A stretch of 64,000 bases of DNA from JBAZTO01 sp041661865 (GTDB lineage: Bacteria; Planctomycetota; Phycisphaerae; SM23-33): contig JBAZTO010000017.1 of assembly GCA_041661865.1 (NCBI GenBank), positions 1 to 64,000 on the forward strand, in the 5' to 3' direction. The position numbers were made by a program, and so were the translations under genes. The notes under the pieces are model-generated. The model ran no database searches. It was not told the origin of the DNA and saw only the letters and a program-made list of their open reading frames with translations. Within the stretch, counting starts at the first letter, position 1, and each line of letters starts with the position of its first letter. This document shows, one piece after another, positions 51,295 through 58,337 of the stretch.

Positions 51295-53967
51295 TTAATC
51301 CCCACGACGGATTTTTTGCCGCGCCGCACGTCCTAATGTGGTGCAGACAATGACTATGTAAGCAACTCCCGCCGGCAGTGTCCATCGCCACAAGGCCGGG
51401 CCGACGCGGTTACTCAATCGCAGAGCGATGTCGGGCACCGCCGCCGCTGCCGCCTGATCGTCACCGACCCACCGCAACTGCTCGATCCCAGCCTCGCTGG
51501 GCGGGACTTTCGTAACTCCAGGCCGGCAAAGGAGATTCTCGTAAATAGCTACGGAATCGTCGGCTGGATATACCGGCGGCAGCAGGGCCACCCGTCGATA
51601 GACCTTCTCGCCGACAGCCAATTGCCCGCCCAGGTTGATGGGCGTTTCCCAGTGACTCTTGCAAAGCTCGATGTGCCGAACCTCGACGAGGCGCTCGCCC
51701 ATCGAGAAAAGGCGGAACTGGCATGGGCCGGCCACGCTCGCGGGGGCCTCGAAGGTCCATTCAAAGTGCCGCCAGGTGGAGCCGATCCGCTCGTCGATCA
51801 CCGTCAGGCCCAACGCGTCGGCCTGGATGTACTTGCCGTCGCTCAGCGGCTTGAAGATCTCCGCGCGCAGAAAGTGGGCCGCCCCACCCTCAGGCCCGCG
51901 GGCATCGAGCGAGATGCGATAGACTCCCCCGCCCTCGATCTCCACCGGCTGGACGGCCTTGGACCACCGCCAACTGAAGGGCGTCTGGAGACGAATAACC
52001 TCTCCCTCCTGCCGGGCGTCGTCCAGTTCCCACTGATCGCCGAGCAGGTTGCCGCCCTCGGGCGACGGCGATTCGGCGATCCGCACCGACTCGATCACGT
52101 CGCAAAACTCCCGCCGCGCCGCCAGGACGTACTTGACGCCGTACAGGCTCAGCAGGTGATTCCGCCGGATCAGGGCCGCCCAGTCGCGGCAGCGGCCGTA
52201 GGTGTTGAAACCGAATAGATGGGCGTGCATCGGGTTGTGCCACGCCCCGTAGCTGCCCAGCGTCGCGATGCCCAGGCCCTGGCCGACGCGCGGCTGAAGC
52301 AGTTCGTTGGGCCTGTCGCGATAGCCCCTCGTCAGGCCGAAGGTGATGTACGGCGCGTCGCCCGGCGCGTTCTGGTGGAGCCACTGGGCCGCCGGAGAAA
52401 CGCCCGGGTCGCTCCCGCCGCCTTTTCCAAGAAGGCCCGCGGGCACGTCCACGAATCGCGTGATGAAGAACAGGTCCGCCAGCAGCAGGGCCACCAGCAA
52501 AGCCTGACGCTTTTGCGGGCTGGCAAGCCACCACCGCACCACCAGGATCGTTGCCGCCGTCAGGGCCAGCGGCACCCACACCGCCGGATTGCCCGGCCTG
52601 ACCGCCACCAGGACGTCGGCGACGGCGCCGGTGAACGGGAACGGAATGGTGAAGGAGCAGGCCCAGGCAATGGCCGCCGCGCCCGCCAGCAGCGCCCACG
52701 CGCCCAGCATGGCCGCCGGAAGCACCCGCGTCGCGCCGTGCAGGATCGCGCGCCGCAGGCGCTGACCTTCCGGCCCGCCCGTCAGCAGCACGTCAACCGC
52801 GACGGCCGCCAACACCGCCGCCGCCATGTTCACCACCAGCAGCATTCGCACCGGGCAGCGAACCACGTTAAAGACCGGCAGCATGTAAATCAGCCGATAG
52901 GTCGGCAGGTAGTAGCCCATCATCCAGATGGCCGAGCCGATGGCAAGCCACGTCCACACCCGCACCACCGGCCTCCAGCGGCAGGCAGCGGGCGGGCCGG
53001 CTGCGCCATCAGCGCCGTTCCGGGCGCCGCCTTTGCGGTACAGCGACCAGACCGCCGCGCCCGCCAACACGAGGCTCACCAGGCCGCCGTAGCAGAGCAT
53101 CTCGCTGAGGTGCCAACTGCCCCACCATTGCTGCGGGAAGAAGTTGGGCGTCTGGCTGCCCATAATCATCGGGTAGAGTGCCAGGAGGACCGAAATGGGG
53201 AAGAAACTGTTCTCCCCGACGATCGCGTAGCCGATGCCTTTTCGCGTGGCGTGGGACATCAGCTCGAAGGTGGCCTGCACCTGCGGCCAGAGGATCGCCA
53301 CGGCCATCGCCCCACCGGCCGCCAGGACCGCCAGGCTCCGCAGGGTCGATCGCCGCCGAAGGACCGCGTAAACCGCCCACGCCAGGGCCATGTAAGTCAG
53401 GATCGCCCAGTGCCCCGCGGCGATGGCCAGCACCGCCACCGGCACGAATGCCACCAGGCCCGCCAACGCGCCGCCCGCAGCCAGCTCGATGCACCACAGG
53501 CCCCAGGGGAACAGGCCCGCCGTCTGGATCATCGGCAAGTGTACCCGGTGGCCGACCATGAAGCCGCAGAACATGAACGCCAGTGCGCCAAATGTCGCCG
53601 CGCCGCGCACCATGCCCAGGCGGCGCAGGTACAGGTACGTGCCCCACCCAGCCATCGAGAAGGCCGCGAATATGCAGAGGCTGTAGGCCAGGTGCCCTTC
53701 GAGCGGCACGAAGAGCCAGTTGGGCGGGAAGAACACCCCGGCCTGCGGGTCGGCCAGCAGCGGCGCCCCGGTGGCCTCCAGATCGTTCTGCACCGGCCAG
53801 CGGCCCTCGCGCAGCGCCTGGGCCACCATCACCCGCATGGGATAGACATAGGTGACGTCGTCCTCCGCCGCCGAGGTGGGATTGATCCAAACGGTGTAGA
53901 GCATCACCGGCGGGGCCGCTAGGATCAGCAGCGCCGGCCAGATCGTGACAAGGAGCCTCTTGATCAT
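51295..53967 (-). CDS. Large YfhO-like membrane protein
   Basis: 890 residues from ATG 53967. About 12-13 membrane segments in the first 560 residues. DDVTYVYPMRVMVAQALREG and GRWPVQNDLEATGAPLLADP mark the conserved loop of the bacterial YfhO/GT-C membrane family. FFPPNWLFVPLEGHLAYSLC and ATFGALAFMFCGFMVGHRVH are further blocks. The C-terminal 330 residues form a soluble region with a carbohydrate-binding-like beta sandwich. It may transfer a glycan to an extracellular polymer, but no substrate can be named. The second half is flanked by a Pro-rich linker. 105 bases lie between it and HtrA. Confidence 0.72.
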   Translation of the reverse strand: MIKRLLVTIWPALLILAAPPVMLYTVWINPTSAAEDDVTYVYPMRVMVAQALREGRWPVQNDLEATGAPLLADPQAGVFFPPNWLFVPLEGHLAYSLCIFAAFSMAGWGTYLYLRRLGMVRGAATFGALAFMFCGFMVGHRVHLPMIQTAGLFPWGLWCIELAAGGALAGLVAFVPVAVLAIAAGHWAILTYMALAWAVYAVLRRRSTLRSLAVLAAGGAMAVAILWPQVQATFELMSHATRKGIGYAIVGENSFFPISVLLALYPMIMGSQTPNFFPQQWWGSWHLSEMLCYGGLVSLVLAGAAVWSLYRKGGARNGADGAAGPPAACRWRPVVRVWTWLAIGSAIWMMGYYLPTYRLIYMLPVFNVVRCPVRMLLVVNMAAAVLAAVAVDVLLTGGPEGQRLRRAILHGATRVLPAAMLGAWALLAGAAAIAWACSFTIPFPFTGAVADVLVAVRPGNPAVWVPLALTAATILVVRWWLASPQKRQALLVALLLADLFFITRFVDVPAGLLGKGGGSDPGVSPAAQWLHQNAPGDAPYITFGLTRGYRDRPNELLQPRVGQGLGIATLGSYGAWHNPMHAHLFGFNTYGRCRDWAALIRRNHLLSLYGVKYVLAARREFCDVIESVRIAESPSPEGGNLLGDQWELDDARQEGEVIRLQTPFSWRWSKAVQPVEIEGGGVYRISLDARGPEGGAAHFLRAEIFKPLSDGKYIQADALGLTVIDERIGSTWRHFEWTFEAPASVAGPCQFRLFSMGERLVEVRHIELCKSHWETPINLGGQLAVGEKVYRRVALLPPVYPADDSVAIYENLLCRPGVTKVPPSEAGIEQLRWVGDDQAAAAAVPDIALRLSNRVGPALWRWTLPAGVAYIVIVCTTLGRAARQKIRRGD

Positions 53968-54032
53968 CGAGCCTCTCCACGGGCCGGACGCCCGTGCCAC
54001 CTGAAAAATCGGCCAATCCCCACCGCCGGGCC

Positions 54033-54752
54033 TCAGCCCTCGCGCGCGACAACCAGTTCTTCGCGATTCCGCACGATGGTGGCCAGTTCGTCGGCGTCGC
54101 CGGCCACGACCATCTCGTCGATGTATGCCTGGTCGTGGAGCATCTGGGCCAAGCGGGCCAGGACGTGCAGGTGCGTGCGGTCGTCCTTGCAGCAGATCAG
54201 GAAGAACAGCCGCGTCAGCGTGCCGTCAACGGCCCCGAACGGGATGCCGCTGGAAGTCAGGCCGACGATCACGAAGCTGGCGGCGATGTCGTAGGGCAGC
54301 GGATGGCGCGGATGCGGCAACGCCACGCCCGGCGCCATGGCCGTGCTGCACAGGTCCTCGCGAGCCCGCACCTCTTCGATCAGCCGATCGCGGTCGTAAA
54401 CCAGTTCCGCGCGAAAGGCCAGGTCCACCAGCGACCGCAGCGCCGCGTCGCGCGTCTTGGCCTTGAGCGGCACGGCGATGCCGCCGTCGGGAATCATCGG
54501 CCAGACCATCAATTGGCTGACGTCCAGGCCGTGATGGGCCCCCACACCCCGCTCGATGCCCCGCAGGCGGTCGCGGCCGAGGTCGGACATCTGCTGCTCG
54601 ATCCAGTGGTCCATGTCGATCTTGCGGAAGACGAACTTGCCCCCGCTCTTGCGACAGGGAATCTTCCCCCGCGAAGCCAGCTTGTGAACCTCGCGCGCGT
54701 CCAGGTGCAGGTAGGCGGCCACCTGCTGCTCGTTCATCTGTTCGTGCGGCAT
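54033..54752 (-). CDS. Excisionase-type HTH fused to PTS EIIA
   Basis: 239 residues from ATG 54752 (ATG 54737 also possible). The N-terminal 60 residues match the excisionase (HTH_17-type) DNA-binding fold: EQQVAAYLHLDAREVHKLAS, then RGKIPCRKSGGKFVFRKIDM with DHWIEQQM. From about 90, an EIIA domain of fructose/nitrogen type: DRLIEEVRAREDLCSTAMAP, with the phosphorylatable His in PGVALPHPRHPLPYD. No EIIB or EIIC. It links EIIA phosphorylation to possible DNA binding. Planctomycetes are known to carry related proteins, but their role is unclear. Confidence 0.82.
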   Translation of the reverse strand: MPHEQMNEQQVAAYLHLDAREVHKLASRGKIPCRKSGGKFVFRKIDMDHWIEQQMSDLGRDRLRGIERGVGAHHGLDVSQLMVWPMIPDGGIAVPLKAKTRDAALRSLVDLAFRAELVYDRDRLIEEVRAREDLCSTAMAPGVALPHPRHPLPYDIAASFVIVGLTSSGIPFGAVDGTLTRLFFLICCKDDRTHLHVLARLAQMLHDQAYIDEMVVAGDADELATIVRNREELVVAREG

Positions 54753-54783
54753 ACGCGAACTCTCTACGTCAAATGATGGACCA

Positions 54784-54828
54784 GGTGCCGGCATCCGGCA
54801 CGGCTGCACACGACGCAGCCGTGGCACC
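54784..54828 (+). repeat. Family A palindromic repeat (short copy)
   Basis: GGTGCCGGCATCCGGCACGG, then CTGCACACGACGCAGCC and GTGGCACC. Downstream CCATCGGATCAGACGTAACA matches the flank of 6775 and 11177. It lacks the left internal stem, so it is a shortened copy. Confidence 0.6.
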
Positions 54829-54995
54829 CATCGGATCAGACGTAACAGACCCCTAGAGGTTAGAGCGCCGAGCGGCACTTGGCAAGATCGTCATCGAGAA
54901 TCCGTATGCCGCAAAAAAGAACGCCAGCGGCATTGGGCCACTGGCGTGTTTGGGTTCAATTCATGCCTGCCTCGCGGCAGGATTGTTCGGGCTGA

Positions 54996-55406
54996 TCACC
55001 AGCCGAACCACAATCCGAACCGGCTGGGACGGGCGGGTACAACCACCACCGGGGCCGGCTCGACATAGACCGGAGCGGGGTAATAGTAGTACGGGCTGTA
55101 GTAGTAGCCCGGACGGTAGTACCCGCCACCGTAGTAGCGTCCGCCATGGTAATACCCGCGGTCATTGCCTCGGTGATTGTCACCTCGGTAACTGCGGCCA
55201 CCATCTCTGCCGCCGTTGTCGCCACCCCGATAGCCATTGTCACCGCCTCTGCCGCCGTTGTCGCCACCTCGGTAGCCACTATCGCCACCTCTGCCGCCGC
55301 CGCCACCGCCGCCTCTGCTCTCGGCCCAGACCTGGGTCGTCGCTACACCGATCGCCAAAATCGCAGCCGCCGCACTCACCGCCACCTTGTTCTTCAGACT
55401 CATCAT
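54996..55406 (-). CDS. Secreted Gly/Tyr/Arg-rich low-complexity protein
   Basis: 136 residues from ATG 55406 (ATG 55403 possible), with AAAGGGA upstream. Signal peptide (LKNKVAVSAAAAILAIGVATTQVWA). Then GG-rich repeats of the form YRGGDNGGRGGDNG (residues about 30-75), then a Tyr-rich part (YYHGGRYYGGGYYRP, YYYSPYYYYPAPV), and a Pro/Val end. It is likely disordered or forms aggregates outside the cell. No enzyme motif. Its composition recalls biofilm or sheath proteins. Confidence 0.72.
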   Translation of the reverse strand: MMSLKNKVAVSAAAAILAIGVATTQVWAESRGGGGGGGRGGDSGYRGGDNGGRGGDNGYRGGDNGGRDGGRSYRGDNHRGNDRGYYHGGRYYGGGYYRPGYYYSPYYYYPAPVYVEPAPVVVVPARPSRFGLWFGW

Positions 55407-55800
55407 GATTATTTCCCTTTCCGTAGGTTTTGATTTTTGTCTGGTGCTACCGGGATAGTGACCCGGCGAGCCGAAAGGTTACAGCCTGCCCGGCCACTTT
55501 GCCAGTGGGCAGGTCAAGATCGGAAAAACTTCCATTCAAGGGTAACCTTTGGCCTCCAAGGGGCACTGACCCTTTGGAACAGCGGGCGCAGGCCCGACTT
55601 GCATTGAACCTGCCGGTAGGCGGGTGGAAAAGTGAATAGCTGACAAGGCCCGATCTTCCCTGGGAAAGCCTGATGGGCCGCAAGTCCGTTGCCAAGAGCG
55701 TAAGATGCTTCAAGAATTGACGTTATAGCCTTGACCAGCCTGTGAAGCATCGCGATTGGCTCTGGACTTTTGCCCCTCGGGCGGCGCATACTATCCTTGC
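55407..55800. other. Structured divergent intergenic region
   Basis: Between divergent genes, 394 bases with several strong stems: CCGGG/CCCGG (55449-55465), CCTGCCC/GGGCAGG (55487-55522) with inner CACT/GTGG, and GGTAACC-type repeats (GGTTAC at 55478, GTAACC at 55541). No open frame is convincing. I considered a riboswitch but it does not match one I can verify. Confidence 0.4.
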
Positions 55801-56367
55801 ATGGACGATTTGGACCTTTGCGATGTGCAAGCCAGTCTGCGGGGCGACGGCGACGCCTTCGGGCGGATCGTGCGACGGCATCAGTCGCAACTGTCCACCC
55901 GAATGTGGCGTTTCACCCGCGACCGGCAGGTGCTGGAAGAACTGGTCCAGGAAGTTTTCGTCGAATGCTACACGCACCTGGCCAGCTTCAAGGGCACCGG
56001 GGCCTTTTCGCATTGGGTCAACGCCATCGCCACGCGAGTGGGTTATCGCTTCTGGAAACGTCAAAAGAAGGCGGCCGAAAAGACGATAAATCTGGAAGAG
56101 TGGGACCTGCCCGCCCTGGCGCGTCAGGAGCGGCCCGACCCGCAACTGGCTGCCGACGCATTGCACGCGATGCTGAGCAAGCTGCCGCCCAGGGATCGGT
56201 TGGTCTTGACGCTAATGTATCTGGACGAGCTGCCGCTGGCCCAGGTGGCCCGGCAGACCGGCTGGAGCCTGACGATGGTGAAGGTTCAGGCCCATCGGGC
56301 CCGGAAGAAGTTGCGGGCCCTGATGCAGAAGCATGGAATGAGCGACCTGCTTGAGACGCAGGAGTAG
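55801..56367 (+). CDS. ECF-type RNA polymerase sigma factor
   Basis: 188 residues from ATG 55801. Sigma2 region with EELVQEVFVECYTHLASFKG, sigma4 region with LSKLPPRDRLVLTLMYLDEL and the HTH VARQTGWSLTMVKVQAHRAR. The gap of 10 bases to the next gene and TGATG overlap beyond suggest an operon of three. No Shine-Dalgarno site precedes the ATG. A -10-like TACTAT at 55789 would start transcription at the ATG itself. The two small membrane proteins downstream may be its regulators. Confidence 0.9.
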   Translation: MDDLDLCDVQASLRGDGDAFGRIVRRHQSQLSTRMWRFTRDRQVLEELVQEVFVECYTHLASFKGTGAFSHWVNAIATRVGYRFWKRQKKAAEKTINLEEWDLPALARQERPDPQLAADALHAMLSKLPPRDRLVLTLMYLDELPLAQVARQTGWSLTMVKVQAHRARKKLRALMQKHGMSDLLETQE

Positions 56368-56377
56368 GAGTTCAACG

Positions 56378-56632
56378 ATGAGCGAGCATGAAATCCTTCA
56401 GAAGCTGGCCGGCGCGGCCCGGTGGGACATGCCCCCGGCCATCAACGTCGCCGACGAGGTCATGCGGAGCATCGCCGGCGCGCGGAGGCGGTCTTTCGAT
56501 CCGGCCGTGGGATACTTCGCGGCCGCCACCTCGATAGCAGCCGCCATCGTGGGCGCCGTGGCCGTTGAACTTTGGATTAACTGGCAGGATCCGCTGTTGG
56601 ACATGGTCAGTTCCATGACCGGAATGAACTGA
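56378..56632 (+). CDS. Small membrane protein downstream of ECF sigma factor (possible anti-sigma)
   Basis: 84 residues from ATG 56378, with GGAG upstream. A cytosolic N-terminus (HEILQKLAGAARWDMPPAIN, VADEVMRSIAGARRRSF) and one membrane helix (about 45-68, VGYFAAATSIAAAIVGAVAV). It has the form of a short anti-sigma or a subunit of one, but the ZAS Zn-binding His/Cys motif is absent. Stop and next start overlap as TGATG, so translation is coupled. Confidence 0.65.
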   Translation: MSEHEILQKLAGAARWDMPPAINVADEVMRSIAGARRRSFDPAVGYFAAATSIAAAIVGAVAVELWINWQDPLLDMVSSMTGMN

Positions 56633-57135
56633 TGGCATCAGAACCCAAGGCCGCTAAACCGTTGGCTCGTCCGCCGGGGCAAAAGCGCTGGCCGACCCTC
56701 CTGCTGATGTCGGTGATCTTCGTCACCGGCGTGGCCATCGGGATCAGTGCGACCTTGATGTACGTCGAGCAGAGAACCAAGGCGATGATGTCCAACCCCG
56801 GCCGCATGCCCTACTACCAGGCCGAGCGGATCGCCAAGAGCCTCGACCTGACAGCGGAGCAGGAGGAGAAGATCCGCGCCATCCTCGTGGCACGCTGGGA
56901 AGAGATCATGCAGACCCGCCGACTGGTCTACTATGACTTCAAGCCCATTCTGGACCGCGAAGAGCGGGAAATCGCCGAGCTCCTGCGGAGCGACCAGCAG
57001 GAACAGTGGAAGGAACAGTTCGCTGCCATGCGCCGCAGGTTCAACCCGCCCCCCAAGCCGGTGCTGGCCCTGCCCGAAACCCAGCCGGCCTCCCCGGCCG
57101 GCAACGTCGCAACGGCCCCCACGCAAGGCAAGTAA
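56632..57135 (+). CDS. Membrane-anchored Spy/CpxP-like (heavy-metal-sensor-like) protein
   Basis: 167 residues from ATG 56632, overlapping the previous stop. One N-terminal membrane helix (about 20-44). The outside domain is helical: MPYYQAERIAKSLDLTAEQE, EKIRAILVARWEEIMQTRR and REIAELLRSDQQEQWKEQFA, like the LTxxQ-type repeats of Spy/CpxP and the heavy-metal-resistance proteins. The C-terminus is Pro-rich. Together with the sigma factor it could sense envelope stress. Pectate lyase follows at 57246. Confidence 0.75.
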   Translation: MASEPKAAKPLARPPGQKRWPTLLLMSVIFVTGVAIGISATLMYVEQRTKAMMSNPGRMPYYQAERIAKSLDLTAEQEEKIRAILVARWEEIMQTRRLVYYDFKPILDREEREIAELLRSDQQEQWKEQFAAMRRRFNPPPKPVLALPETQPASPAGNVATAPTQGK

Positions 57136-57245
57136 CCGGCCGGACGCTATTGGATTGTTCGGGACACTTTCTTGCTTTTTTGCGATACTATCTCTTGGCG
57201 ACCGTTAACCCTGCCGTGATTTCCGCTGGACTGGAGAAGCTCGTT

Positions 57246-58319
57246 GTGAGGTTGTTCATCACCGTCATTGCCCTTTCGTTCCTGGCTGCCGCACCGGCGG
57301 CCAGCCAAAGCAGTGGCTCCACAATCGCAAAGGCCCGCGGCAAGGGGATGGAGTTTCCCCAAGACGGCTTTGCCAGCCGAGGCGCGGACTGGTTCTGCGG
57401 GGCGCAGGCACTTCGCTTCGCCGACAACTGTCTGACGTTCCAAACCCCCGCCGGTGGCTGGCCCAAGAATATGGATTTGGTCTCCAGGCCTCGCAGCATC
57501 CAGACCTCCAGGCCCGACTTCGACGATACGGGCACCTTCGACAACAACGGGACCATCCCGCAGATTCGCTTCATGGCCGCCATGTACAAGGCCACGCACC
57601 AGCAGCGGTTCCTCGATGCCTATCGCCGCGCCCTGGACTTTGTGTTCCAGGCCCAGTACCCCAACGGCGGCTGGCCACAGTTCTACCCGCACCCCGCCAA
57701 CTATCAGGTGAAGATCACTTTCAACGATGACGCGATGACCAATGTCATGGCCTTTCTTCTCAGATTGTCCAACGACAACAGTCCGTGGGTCGATGCGGCT
57801 ACCCGGCGCCGGGCCCAGGAGGCCTTCGACCGCGGCGTGGAGTGCATCCTTAAGTGCCAGATCCGCGTCAATGGCCAGTTGACCGGCTGGTGCGCCCAGC
57901 ACGATCCCAACACATTCGAGCCCGCCAAGGCCCGCCCCTACGAACTGCCCTCCATTTCAGGATCGGAAGGGGCCTATATCCTCGATCTGTTGATGGACAT
58001 TCAGGAACCCAGCCCTGCCGTCCGGGCGTCCATCAACGCCGCGGCTGCATGGTTCGAGCGGAGCAAGATCACCGGCATTCGCCTGGGCCGAGTCAACGGC
58101 GACAGAGTCGTCATCGCCGATCCCAATGCCCAGCCGATCTGGGCGCGATTCTATGACATCGCCACCAACAAGCCCATGTTCTGCGGCCGCACTGGCGTGG
58201 TGAAGTGGAGTATCGCCGAAATCGATCCTGATCGCCGCAACGGCTACAACTGGTACACGCGCAGGCCCGCCTGGGTGCTGGAGAAGTACAAGAAGTGGCG
58301 CGAAACCCACGGCGAATAG
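57246..58319 (+). CDS. Pectate lyase, PL10 family
   Basis: 357 residues from GTG 57246 (GGAG nine bases upstream). Signal peptide (RLFITVIALSFLAAAPAASQ). The PL10 alpha/alpha toroid carries FQTPAGGWPKNMDL, FDNNGTIPQIRFMAAMYKAT, YPNGGWPQFYPHPANYQVKI, FNDDAMTNVM and the conserved RPYELPSISGSEGAYILDLL with the catalytic Arg. Asp residues for calcium are in TFNDDAMTN. It cleaves polygalacturonate by beta-elimination outside the cell. The neighbours do not form a polysaccharide locus. Confidence 0.92.
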   Translation: MRLFITVIALSFLAAAPAASQSSGSTIAKARGKGMEFPQDGFASRGADWFCGAQALRFADNCLTFQTPAGGWPKNMDLVSRPRSIQTSRPDFDDTGTFDNNGTIPQIRFMAAMYKATHQQRFLDAYRRALDFVFQAQYPNGGWPQFYPHPANYQVKITFNDDAMTNVMAFLLRLSNDNSPWVDAATRRRAQEAFDRGVECILKCQIRVNGQLTGWCAQHDPNTFEPAKARPYELPSISGSEGAYILDLLMDIQEPSPAVRASINAAAAWFERSKITGIRLGRVNGDRVVIADPNAQPIWARFYDIATNKPMFCGRTGVVKWSIAEIDPDRRNGYNWYTRRPAWVLEKYKKWRETHGE

Positions 58320-58337
58320 TCCCTGGCGACGCGAGTG

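Noticed and set aside
52219..53922. 567-residue reading frame opposite the YfhO-like gene
   Set aside because: Composed of His/Arg/Gln-rich sequence, a shadow of a membrane protein; no ribosome site.
55407..55800. c-di-GMP or other known riboswitch
   Set aside because: Some words resemble pieces of known riboswitches, but the required core elements are not all present in order on either strand.
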